A stretch of DNA of 64,000 bases from CAYJLF01 sp964371055 (GTDB taxonomy: Bacteria > Eisenbacteria > RBG-16-71-46 > CAIMUX01), in contig CAYJLF010000002.1 of NCBI GenBank assembly GCA_964371055.1, positions 310,001 to 374,000 on the forward strand. The letters are read 5' to 3'. The notes under the pieces are model-generated. The model saw only the letters and a program-made list of their open reading frames with translations, had not been told where the DNA came from and ran no database searches. The translations under genes and the position numbers were made by a program. Shown one piece after another: positions 25,601 through 32,360 of this stretch (position 1 is the stretch's first letter; each line of letters begins with the position of its first letter).

Positions 25601-27472
25601 CCGGCCGCCGCACGCCTCGCAGAGGAGATCGACTCGTCCGAGATAGCGCATCCCCACCTCGATGACACCGGCGCCCTCGCAGGCTTCACACCGTCCCCCC
25701 GCGGTGTTGAAGGTGAAGTGCCCCTTGCCGAGTCCCCGCGCTTTCGCTTCCTCCGTCGCGGCGAAGAGATCGCGCAGGGAGTCGAAGGCGCCGGTGTAGG
25801 TGGCGGGGTTGGAACGAGGGGTGCGTCCGATCGGATCGGCATCGACGGTCACGATGCGGCGGAAGGTTCCCTCGAAGCGGAAGCGTTCCACCGCCGCGTC
25901 GAGCAGCGAGGTCTTCCCGGCGCCAGAGACGCCGGTGATGACATGGAGGGCGCCGGGCGTGATCTCGAGTACCGCCGATGTGACATTGTGGCGCGAGAGC
26001 TCCCGCAACACGATCCGATCCGCTTGCGATGCGGGATCGGCGCGTCGGACCGGCGCGGGTTCGAGCATACGCCGGAGCCATCTCCGGGTTGGTGTGTCGG
26101 GCCCACCATCGGCCACCAGATCCCGGGGAGGCCCGGTCCACAGCAGCCGGCCGCCCTCTTTTCCCGGGCCTGGTCCGAGGTCAACCAGCCAGTCGGCCGC
26201 CAGGGCCAGGCGCGGATCGTGGTCGACCACCACCACGGTCTGTCCCCGGTCCCGCAATCGCCGCAGCACGCCGAGCAGTCGCTCGATCTCGCGCGGATGC
26301 AGCCCTGCGCTCGGTTCGTCCAGCACGATCAGCACTCCGCGCAGTTCGCCCAGAGCCAGGGAGAGCAGCCGCAGCCGCTGCGACTCGCCGAGGGAAAGGC
26401 TGGGGGCGCCGCGATCGAAGGCGAGGTAGCCGAGTCCCAGCTCCTCCATCAATCGACAGCGGGCGAGCAGATCGGCGCGAATGGGAGAGAAGATCGGATG
26501 TTCGTCGACCTCGCTCTCGAGGAAGGAGGCCAGCTCTCGCGCCGTGAGCGCCGCCACCTCGGCGATGCCGCGATCGCGCCACCGCACGGAGCGCGCTTCC
26601 GGCTTGAGACGTGTGCCGCCGCACGCCCGGCAGTCGGCGGTGCGGACGAAGCGGAGAATCGACTCGTTGCGTTTGCCGCGGAGAATCTCCTCCATCACCG
26701 GGAGGAGTCCGCGGTAGTGCCCTTCCTGCCGCGGGCGGGCCGTGATGCCGGTCCACTTCAGGCGGTTTTCGAGCGGATGCTTGCCATAGGGGACGAGCAG
26801 CCGGTCCGATCCGCGCAGGACTACATCCCGAACCTCGTCGGTGAGGTCGCGCCACGGGACATCGACGGAGCCGCCGTGCAGGCGGAGCACCTCGTCAAGC
26901 ACGGCGAGGGTGACCTGCGAGTACATCAGGTAGCCGTTGGGGGTGCTCACCCGGAGCGCGCCCTCGCGCAGGCTCCGCGCGGGATCGGCCACCAGGAGGT
27001 CGGGATCGAGCGTGTCCTCCACGCCCAGTCCCTGGCAGGAGGGGCAGGCCCCGTCGCCGTTGAAGGAGAAGAGCCCGCGGCTCGGCGTCACGCCCTCCGG
27101 CGCGTGACCCATCCGGGCGAAGAGCAGGCGGAGGAGATCCCAGACCTCGGTGAGCGTTCCGACCGTCGAGCGCGGGTTGGTCTGGCGGGTGCCCTGGCCC
27201 ACCGCGATGGCGGGACCGAGGCCGTCCATGCTCCTCACCTCGGGCCGGCGGAAGCCGCCCGCAAAGCGTCGCGCGAAGGACGGCATCAGCTCCAGGAAGC
27301 GGCGTTGTCCCTCGCGAAAGAGGGTGTCGAAGGCGAGGGAAGACTTTCCGGAGCCCGACACCCCGGTCACGACCGTCAAGCGCCGCCGGGGGATGGCCAG
27401 GTCTAAGTCCTGGAGGTTGTGCTCGCGAGCGCCGCGGATTTCGATCGAGTCATCCCTGTGCAGTCCGCTCAC
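22610..27472 (-). CDS. Giant UvrA-like ATPase with four ATP-binding cassettes, no UvrB-binding insertions
   Basis: The GTG at 27472 has AGGAGG five bases upstream and gives 1620 residues, nearly twice the length of UvrA (about 940). Walker A motifs occur at about 36 (GVSGSGKSS), 514 (GVSGAGKTS), 845 (GPSGSGKSS) and 1341 (GVSGSGKST). Each has its own signature (LSLGESQR, LSSGEAQR, LSGGEFQR, LSSGERQR) and DEP Walker B. UvrA-type zinc motifs are present (CPSCQGLG, CEACEGAG..CEACGG, CPDCRGLG, CEACEGRG..CEICGG). Two UvrA units are thus joined head to tail through a short Asp/Gly/Ser linker near residues 805-825. In both halves the stretch between LLFAR and the CP.C.GLG zinc motif is only about 15-45 residues, whereas E. 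coli UvrA has about 130-150 including the UvrB-binding domain. This resembles UvrA2/DrrC-type paralogs and argues against a role in classical excision repair. Confidence 0.9.
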   Translation of the reverse strand: MSGLHRDDSIEIRGAREHNLQDLDLAIPRRRLTVVTGVSGSGKSSLAFDTLFREGQRRFLELMPSFARRFAGGFRRPEVRSMDGLGPAIAVGQGTRQTNPRSTVGTLTEVWDLLRLLFARMGHAPEGVTPSRGLFSFNGDGACPSCQGLGVEDTLDPDLLVADPARSLREGALRVSTPNGYLMYSQVTLAVLDEVLRLHGGSVDVPWRDLTDEVRDVVLRGSDRLLVPYGKHPLENRLKWTGITARPRQEGHYRGLLPVMEEILRGKRNESILRFVRTADCRACGGTRLKPEARSVRWRDRGIAEVAALTARELASFLESEVDEHPIFSPIRADLLARCRLMEELGLGYLAFDRGAPSLSLGESQRLRLLSLALGELRGVLIVLDEPSAGLHPREIERLLGVLRRLRDRGQTVVVVDHDPRLALAADWLVDLGPGPGKEGGRLLWTGPPRDLVADGGPDTPTRRWLRRMLEPAPVRRADPASQADRIVLRELSRHNVTSAVLEITPGALHVITGVSGAGKTSLLDAAVERFRFEGTFRRIVTVDADPIGRTPRSNPATYTGAFDSLRDLFAATEEAKARGLGKGHFTFNTAGGRCEACEGAGVIEVGMRYLGRVDLLCEACGGRRFHPEVLAVKRDGVSIADVLEGSILDAAGRFRAPARLARILDALVQLGLGYLPLGQPATTLSSGEAQRVKLATELARAARPALIALDEPSTGLHADDVAVLLRAFRGLCQAGHTLLVVDNDLDVVRAADRVTELGPGGGPEGGQVIAAGDPREVADTGSLIAVDAVASAERAVDASGDPGSDAGDDPGSDAGDDAIELLGVTTNNLRSVDVRIPARGLTVVTGPSGSGKSSLVLDTLLAESQARFADLVSPWARRFLPMKGGAELTSARGVRAAIAVPAEAGRRNPRATVGTLTEIDELLRLLFARAGTRPCPECGRAFEGRECACGRAWEPLWAGDFSPHGERGACPDCRGLGFHQACDPDRLVTSPHLPLDGGAIDSTRFGAYLAEPDGQHMATLRAAGRALGLDLSGPYRDLPPAARRLALEGAGDRTFEVAWEYRRGRRSGVHRFTAPWAGLLALVEKEFERVHADPSGEELESLLVNRPCATCQGERLKATARAVTLAGLRAPEAAARQIDSLSDWTESFDQNLSSRMLELARPVRADLQRRLQALCEAGLGYLAPARELSSLSGGEFQRTRLAAALSGGMAGITYVLDEPTQGLHPRDTRRLVGVLRSLAEAGNAVVVVEHDPAIVAAADHLLELGPGAGPDGGLLVAAGSPASLREDPSTYTSRLLRDRHPSAPRIPRPFAPGVSVRGAHRRNLREIDVTLPIGAVTAIAGVSGSGKSTLLREVLAPSLRAAFRGRAAIGCTAIALHAPLSAVLEVEQDGLAMGGASTVATLLDLSDTIHRRFAATPEARQRGLTARAFSTGTPGGRCEACEGRGFVTVAMDLLPDVRVGCEICGGRRFSDEVLACRVQGHTIQDMLEATLPEALVWLDPRGIAADRIHAMVEIGLGYLRLGQAGAALSSGERQRLRLARLLAEPRPDPLAILLDEPTRGLGIEDVDRLARSLHAAADAGHLVVVVEHEPRLLAGADWVIELGPEGGAGGGRVLRAGPP
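25020..25067 (-). repeat. Two perfect 24-bp tandem repeats in the linker of the UvrA-like gene
   Basis: Two identical 24-base units (25020-25043 and 25044-25067) and a degenerate third encode repeated Gly-Asp-Pro/Asp-Ser-Asp residues in the hinge between the two UvrA halves. The unit length is a multiple of three, so copy-number changes would keep the frame and only alter linker length. Confidence 0.85.
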
Positions 27473-27572
27473 CCCGGCCTCCTCGATCGCCGGTTCGACT
27501 TCGACCGGCTTCTGGTCACGATAGCAGACGCCGGCGGGCGACGCCCGGCCGGACACGGCCGGGTCGGTGGAG

Positions 27573-27602
27573 GTGGAACGGGCTCCCCCCACCCGCTACT
27601 AT
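27573..27602 (+). promoter_or_regulatory. Promoter candidate for the cyclophilin gene
   Basis: GTGGAA, 18 bases, TACTAT (27597-27602) lies 33 bases before the start codon. The -35 is a weak match, but the -10 form and the 18-base spacing recur at other starts in this window. Confidence 0.35.
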
Positions 27603-27635
27603 CGACGGCGTCGACCCGCAGGGAGGTTCAGATCG

Positions 27636-28349
27636 ATGATGTGCCCACGCCGTGACCCGCGCCGGCTGCTCTTTGCCTTGGTCCTCGGTTTGGTATTGCC
27701 TCTCGGCTGCGGCGAGAACAAGCAGGTCGAGCCGCCTCCCCCCGCCGAGAATCCCCTCCTCGATCCGACCGACCCGCGCGTCAACCTGACCGCGCCCGAT
27801 ACCTTTCGGGTGCGCGTGACCACCAATGAGGGGGTGTTCGACATAGCCGTGTACCGCGACTGGGCGCCTCGCGGGGCCGATCGCTTCTACAGCCTCGTCG
27901 AGAACGGGTTCTACGACGGCTGCCGCTTCTTCCGCGTCATCTTCGGCTTCATCGCGCAGTGCGGGATCAGCGGCGATCCGGCCATAGCCGGCGCGTGGAG
28001 GACCGCCTATATCTGGGACGACCCGCCCCACCCGCCGCAGTCGAATCTCCGTGGCTTCGTCACCTTCGCGACGCTGAACGTCTCCGACACGCGCACCACC
28101 CAGTTCTTCATCAACTACGGCGACAACTCGATGCTCGACAGCAACGGCTACGTGCCGTTCGGTGCGATCGATGCAGACGGCATGGCCGTCGTGGCCCGGC
28201 TGTTCAAGGAGTACGGGGACGGCCCCCCGTCCGGGACCGGACCCGACCAGGCGCGGATCGTCTCCGAAGGGAACGAATACCTCGCGACGTTCTACCCCGA
28301 ATTGGACTACATCATCGACGCTGTCGTGCTCCCCGACTCGGTCCGGTAA
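27636..28349 (+). CDS. Cyclophilin-type peptidyl-prolyl cis-trans isomerase, probable lipoprotein
   Basis: This 237-residue envelope foldase candidate starts at an ATG with GGGAGG nine bases upstream. The N-terminus is basic then hydrophobic (RRLLFALVLGLVLPLGCGE) with a Cys placed like a lipoprotein site, although its -3 residue is Pro rather than Leu. A Pro-rich linker follows. The cyclophilin domain runs from about 58: TNEGVFDIAVYRDWAP, ADRFYSLVENGFYDG, CRFFRVIFGFIAQCG, and RGFVTFATLNVSDTRTTQFF, where family members usually have GT.SMA and S..SQFFI. Those changes and a loosely conserved active site leave catalytic strength uncertain. It is divergent from the UvrA-like gene and convergent with a secreted propeller protein. 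Confidence 0.88.
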   Translation: MMCPRRDPRRLLFALVLGLVLPLGCGENKQVEPPPPAENPLLDPTDPRVNLTAPDTFRVRVTTNEGVFDIAVYRDWAPRGADRFYSLVENGFYDGCRFFRVIFGFIAQCGISGDPAIAGAWRTAYIWDDPPHPPQSNLRGFVTFATLNVSDTRTTQFFINYGDNSMLDSNGYVPFGAIDADGMAVVARLFKEYGDGPPSGTGPDQARIVSEGNEYLATFYPELDYIIDAVVLPDSVR

Positions 28350-28363
28350 CCGGTCTCGGGGAG
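28329..28363. terminator. Two-tier palindrome at cyclophilin stop, between convergent genes
   Basis: The outer stem CTCCCCGA / TCGGGGAG (8 bp) encloses an inner CCGGT-A-ACCGG palindrome that spans the cyclophilin stop codon. It lies between two converging genes and can fold on either strand, so it is a likely bidirectional terminator. Confidence 0.5.
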
Positions 28364-28386
28364 TGAGCTGCAGGGAGACGGCTGTC

Positions 28387-29952
28387 TTATCTCAGCACGG
28401 TGATCCGTCCGTTCCCTGCTTTCTCACCCGTCCTGAGGCGCAGGAAGTACGATCCCGCCCCGACGCGCCGTCCCAAGGCATCGTGCCCATCCCATGCGAT
28501 GGAGTGTTCGCCGGCACGCAGGGGCTCGCCCTCGAGCAACCGCCGCACGAGACGCCCACGGGCGTCGAAGATGAAGAGTGACACCGTGGTGTCGTCGATG
28601 GTCGCGAAGCGGATCACGGTCTCGTCGAAAACCGGATTCGGACCCGCCGCGAGTCCCAGGCGCGTGTCGGTTCCGGGCCCGGGAGCGGCGGCCGGATCGG
28701 GCCGGTAGACCCGGAGGGTCGTCCCTCCGCCCGACACCACGAGCCGCCCACCCTGCCCGAGGGCCGGGCCGCCGTAGACCATGCTGCCGATCTGCGCGGA
28801 CCAGATGATCGCGAGTTCCGGGGTGAAGGCGAAGATCGCTCCATCGGCCGATCCACCGTTGCCGCAGTAGACGGTCCCGTCGGCGCCGATGCAGAAGCGG
28901 GGATTGAGGGTGGATGACGTGACGAGGGTGGCCGAGCGGTCGAGCTCCAAACCACTCGCCGGGTCGAGCCGCGCGAGTTGCGGGCCGTCAGGGACGTAGA
29001 CCGATCCGTCCAGCCCGATCCCGAGCTGCGCTACGGTGCCGCCGAAGTTGACCGGCACCGCCCACTTCTGAGTGATCGCGGTCCCATCATCGACGAGGGC
29101 ATGCAGCATTCCGGCCGCGCCGTCCCGCTTCACGTAGATCGTGCCGTCGGGAGCGACTGAGAAGGGGATCTCCTGGTCGCCATCGCCGGGGAGGCTGGCG
29201 GAGCTGTACTTCCGGGCCCCGGTGTCGAGATCCCACGCCGTCAGCACCTTGGGGGTGACGATCGACCCCTCGAACCCGTAGACGGTGTTGCCGTGCACGC
29301 AGACGTGTTCCGCGCCGGTGTTCGGGATGATGCGCGGGGCCACCCAGACCGGCTGGCCGGTGGCGCCGTCGAGGCGGGCGATGTCGTCGGGAGCAACCGG
29401 GAGGATAAGATCTCCGTCGGGCGCGAACGCGGCGGTCCAGATGATCCCGAGTGGCGCGCGCAGCGGCGAGACCCAGAGGCGGTGGCCGTCGGCGAGGCTC
29501 AGGGCGATGATCGTGTCCTGCTGCGTTTCCATGAAGTTGGTCGCATAGACCCGGTCGTCGCGGACGCCGCGCACGATGGAGCGGCTGTTCGTGCCCGGGA
29601 AGTCGACCGACCACTTCTGCACGCCGTCGGTCAGTCCGTAACAGACGATGGGACAGACACTGATGCTCTGGAAGCGCCAGGTGACGAGCCGGTCGCCCCA
29701 GGTGAAGTTGGTGCCGCCGAAGAGCGCGGTGACGGTACCCTGCCACTGGAGATCGGCCTGACTCGGTCCGATCTCGGGCGACTGCCCGTGGCGTTCGGAG
29801 GAGCCTCCGACGGTGGGCCAGTCGCCGGCGACGGCGGACGCGGGTGGTGCGAGCGGGATCAGCGCCAGCACGATCAGCGCAGATAGAACCGACCTCCTCA
29901 GGGCTGAAGCCCGGGTGATCGCGAGGACAGAAGGGAAACGCAACGCGTGCAT
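28387..29952 (-). CDS. Secreted beta-propeller (PQQ-like) protein with FlgD-type C-terminal domain
   Basis: This 521-residue exported protein starts at an ATG preceded by GGAGGAA. The signal peptide is LRRSVLSALIVLALIPLAPPASA. The body has repeated propeller blades of the PQQ/WD40-like sort (GLTDGVQKWSVDFPG, SLADGHRLWVSPL, GATGQPVWVAP, DLDTGARKYSSASLPG). The last 85 residues form the FlgD-Ig domain: AGPNPVFDETVIRF, LFIFDARGRLVRRLLEG, GEHSIAWDGHDALGRRVG, and YFLRLRTGE ending in RITVLR. This C-terminal domain is probably a sorting or surface-anchoring module. The propeller ligand is unknown. Confidence 0.85.
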   Translation of the reverse strand: MHALRFPSVLAITRASALRRSVLSALIVLALIPLAPPASAVAGDWPTVGGSSERHGQSPEIGPSQADLQWQGTVTALFGGTNFTWGDRLVTWRFQSISVCPIVCYGLTDGVQKWSVDFPGTNSRSIVRGVRDDRVYATNFMETQQDTIIALSLADGHRLWVSPLRAPLGIIWTAAFAPDGDLILPVAPDDIARLDGATGQPVWVAPRIIPNTGAEHVCVHGNTVYGFEGSIVTPKVLTAWDLDTGARKYSSASLPGDGDQEIPFSVAPDGTIYVKRDGAAGMLHALVDDGTAITQKWAVPVNFGGTVAQLGIGLDGSVYVPDGPQLARLDPASGLELDRSATLVTSSTLNPRFCIGADGTVYCGNGGSADGAIFAFTPELAIIWSAQIGSMVYGGPALGQGGRLVVSGGGTTLRVYRPDPAAAPGPGTDTRLGLAAGPNPVFDETVIRFATIDDTTVSLFIFDARGRLVRRLLEGEPLRAGEHSIAWDGHDALGRRVGAGSYFLRLRTGEKAGNGRITVLR

Positions 29953-30092
29953 GTAGTTCCTCCGGGTGCGGGTGTTGCGGCCGCTGGGGGCGTCCCGCCG
30001 TTCAACGCGAACTGAGTGTACCATTGGTCGTTCCGGCGACGGAATCCGAAGGCGTGGAGCGGCGAGAGTCGGGGACGGGATGGGCCGCCGGG

Positions 30093-30122
30093 TGTGGCAG
30101 GGGGTCGGCGCCGGGTGTAGAC
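30093..30122 (+). promoter_or_regulatory. Promoter candidate for the orphan secreted protein
   Basis: GTGGCA, 18 bases, TAGACT (30117-30122) lies about 110 bases before the start at 30231. On the opposite strand TACACT (30020-30015) may be the -10 of the divergent propeller gene, but its -35 is poor. The rest of 29953-30230 shows no gene. Confidence 0.4.
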
Positions 30123-30230
30123 TTGCGCTGTGTTCGCGAGGCCGGAGGCGTGGCCCCGAGCAGGCGGCCCTCCGGCGGAACGGCGAAATGCCACGTCCGA
30201 AGCGTTCCGAACCTGGAGGAGGGCCCCATC

Positions 30231-30923
30231 ATGTTCGGACGTCCGTGCTCTCTCTTCTTCATCTCCGTTCTGCTCTGTGCAGCGCTCCCCGCTCTGGCCG
30301 GTCCGAACGCCGGCGGCGTCCTGATCGTGCATGACGCCGGACTCAACCCGACCTGCGACGAGATCGTCCACAACCCCGTTCCCGCGTGCGCCGCGGCCGA
30401 CAATGAGATGTCACTGACCTCGTTCTGCCCGACCTGGAAGGTCTACGCCGCCTTTCCACCCGACGCACAGCCGCGCCTGAAGTCGTTGAGCTGGGGTGTC
30501 GATTGGGCGGTCAACACGCCGTACTTCTACGTTCACGGCGGTCCGTCGCCGTATCCCCAAGACGTGACGGTCACGGGAGATCCCGGCTGGCCCTACACGC
30601 CGGGAACCGGGGCCACGCTGACCTTCGCGGCCACCCAGACCGGTACCGTGGTGGAGTTGTACTGTTTCGTCGCCTACGTATACCCCTACGGCGAGCCGGT
30701 GGAGCCGTTCACGTGGCACACGACGCCGCATCCTTCCGCGCCAAGTGTGTTCGTCGATGATGCTGATCCCGCCCAGGAGGACTCGATCGCCGATTTCGGT
30801 TTCATGGGATTCGGGATGCCTGGCTACACGCCCTGTCCGGCGCCGCTGGGAGCGCCGGAGGAGGGGGGCAACGAGGAGCAGCGCCAGAGCAGCTGGGGGC
30901 GGGTGAAGGAGGCGTATCGCTGA
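30231..30923 (+). CDS. Hypothetical secreted protein
   Basis: I do not recognise the family. The ATG has GGAGGAGGG upstream and gives 230 residues. A clear signal peptide (CSLFFISVLLCAALPALAG) is followed by a Cys- and Pro-rich body with NPTCDEIVHNPVPAC, SFCPTWKVYAAFPP, LKSLSWGVDWAV and VELYCFVAYVYPYGEPV. It ends in a Gly/Glu/Gln-rich tail. Six or more cysteines in the mature part hint at disulphide bonds outside the cytoplasm. Similar short proteins with a pattern like this are common in the same group of bacteria, but no function is known to me. The Pcm-like gene starts eight bases downstream. Confidence 0.75.
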   Translation: MFGRPCSLFFISVLLCAALPALAGPNAGGVLIVHDAGLNPTCDEIVHNPVPACAAADNEMSLTSFCPTWKVYAAFPPDAQPRLKSLSWGVDWAVNTPYFYVHGGPSPYPQDVTVTGDPGWPYTPGTGATLTFAATQTGTVVELYCFVAYVYPYGEPVEPFTWHTTPHPSAPSVFVDDADPAQEDSIADFGFMGFGMPGYTPCPAPLGAPEEGGNEEQRQSSWGRVKEAYR

Positions 30924-30931
30924 TCGGACCG

Positions 30932-31804
30932 TTGTCTCACCCGCAGTCGGCGTCTCGACGGACGGCTGCGACCGCCAGCCCGCGTGGCGGCGGTGCCCTG
31001 CCTGCCGCGGGGTGCGTGCTCGGCCTGGCTGCGCTCTGTTTCCTGTCGATCCTGATCGGATTCTGTCAGCCCGCTCCACGCACCCCGGACGCGGGCGGGC
31101 CCGATTCGATAGAGGTCCGCGATCACATGACGGAGGACGCACCCGGCGGCGCCGGCCCGGCCGGTGATCCCTACGCCACGCCCCGCGCGCGGATGGTCGA
31201 GGAACAGCTGCAGCGTCGGGACATCGTCGATCTGCGCGTGCTTGAGGTGATGGCGCGCGTGCCCCGCCACGAGTTCGTGCCCGAGAGCCAGCGTCGCCTC
31301 GCCTACGCAGACGGCCCTCTCCCGATCGGCCACGACCAGACGATCTCCCAGCCGTACATCGTCGCCCTCATGACCCAGTTGGCCCGCCCGCGCCGCGGCG
31401 GCCGCGCGCTCGACATCGGCACCGGATCGGGGTATCAGGCGGCGGTGCTCGCCGAACTGACCGGCGAGGTCTACAGCATCGAGATTGTCTGTCCCCTGGC
31501 GGACGAGGCGCGGGAGCGGCTCCTGCGCCTGGGGATCACGAATGTCGAAGTCCGATGCGGGGACGGTTACCGCGGCTGGCCCGAGCAGGCCCCGTTCGAT
31601 GTGATCATTCTTGCCGCCGCGCCGGATCACATTCCGCAGCCGTTGATCGAACAACTGGCGCCGGGGGGGCACCTCGTGCTGCCGGTGGGGGATGTCTATC
31701 AGGAACTGATCGACGTGGAGAAGCACGCCGACGGCAGCGTGAGCCAGCGTAGTGTCATCCCGGTGCGCTTCGTGCCGATGACCGGAGAGAGCGAACGTCG
31801 TTGA
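30932..31804 (+). CDS. pcm: Protein-L-isoaspartate O-methyltransferase with N-terminal membrane/signal segment
   Basis: This is a SAM-dependent repair enzyme for damaged Asp/Asn residues. The Pcm domain runs from about residue 78: RARMVEEQLQRRDIVD, VPRHEFVPE, LPIGHDQTISQPYIVALM, LDIGTGSGYQAAVLAEL and VILAAAPDHIPQPLIEQL. Before it come about 75 residues including a hydrophobic stretch with a Cys (LGLAALCFLSILIGFCQPAP), which suggests export or lipid anchoring. The TTG at 30932 gives 290 residues but has its ribosome site too far away. An ATG at 31127 with AGAGG upstream would make a normal cytoplasmic enzyme. It follows the preceding gene by eight bases. Confidence 0.9.
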   Translation: MSHPQSASRRTAATASPRGGGALPAAGCVLGLAALCFLSILIGFCQPAPRTPDAGGPDSIEVRDHMTEDAPGGAGPAGDPYATPRARMVEEQLQRRDIVDLRVLEVMARVPRHEFVPESQRRLAYADGPLPIGHDQTISQPYIVALMTQLARPRRGGRALDIGTGSGYQAAVLAELTGEVYSIEIVCPLADEARERLLRLGITNVEVRCGDGYRGWPEQAPFDVIILAAAPDHIPQPLIEQLAPGGHLVLPVGDVYQELIDVEKHADGSVSQRSVIPVRFVPMTGESERR

Positions 31805-31856
31805 CCACCCTCCGGTCCCAGGTCATCTCCCGGCGGTGCCGACGGCGGTTCCGGCT

Positions 31857-32354
31857 TCACCCGGAGATCTGGCCGAATGCCATCGTTTCCGGCAACCGCA
31901 CCGCCACCACCTCGCCGCGAGCCGTGACGACGCCGTCCGCCTCGAGCTCCATCTCGATGCGCGCCTTGCGCGCTCCGAGTTCGATCACTCTCCCGCGCAC
32001 GATCAGCTCGGGTCCGTGCGGCGTCGGTTTGAGGTAATCGACCTTGAGCATGGCGGTGACGTAGCGTGGCGCGGGCGCTTCACCGATCCGGCGCCCGGCA
32101 GCCCGCTCGGCGGCGGCGGCCGCGGTCGCCATCGCGCCGCAGTCGATGAGTGACGCGATGAGCCCGCCATAGACGAACCCCGGCATGCTCGTGTGCTCGG
32201 GGCGCGGCCGGAAGCGCGCAATCGTTTCGTCGCCCGCCCAGCGGGTCTTGAGCTGCAGACCCGGCGGATTCATCCGGCCGCAGCCGTAACAGTGCGCGGC
32301 ATCCTCGGGATAGTGATCTTGGATGGCGGGGGAGAGATTCGGGTCAGGCTGCAT
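31857..32354 (-). CDS. PaaI-like hotdog-fold thioesterase
   Basis: This 165-residue acyl-CoA thioesterase candidate begins with a small Cys-containing motif (AAHCYGCGRMNPPGLQLK). The hotdog core follows with MPGFVYGGLIASLIDCGAMATA, where the HGG-type motif reads YGG and Asp92 is a likely catalytic acid, then LKVDYLKPTPHGPELIVRGRV. It starts six bases after rtcB on the same strand and is probably co-transcribed. A related two-Cys N-terminal motif occurs in other uncharacterised thioesterases. Its substrate is unknown. Confidence 0.85.
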   Translation of the reverse strand: MQPDPNLSPAIQDHYPEDAAHCYGCGRMNPPGLQLKTRWAGDETIARFRPRPEHTSMPGFVYGGLIASLIDCGAMATAAAAAERAAGRRIGEAPAPRYVTAMLKVDYLKPTPHGPELIVRGRVIELGARKARIEMELEADGVVTARGEVVAVRLPETMAFGQISG

Positions 32355-32360
32355 GTCGAC

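Noticed and set aside
25262..27406. A 714-codon plus-strand frame inside the UvrA-like gene
   Set aside because: It is antisense to conserved UvrA motifs and has no start context or domain.
22610..27472. Reading the four cassettes as an ABC transporter
   Set aside because: The zinc motifs, DEP Walker B, LSSGE-type signatures and VTGVSGSGKSS context are those of UvrA, and no membrane helices are present.
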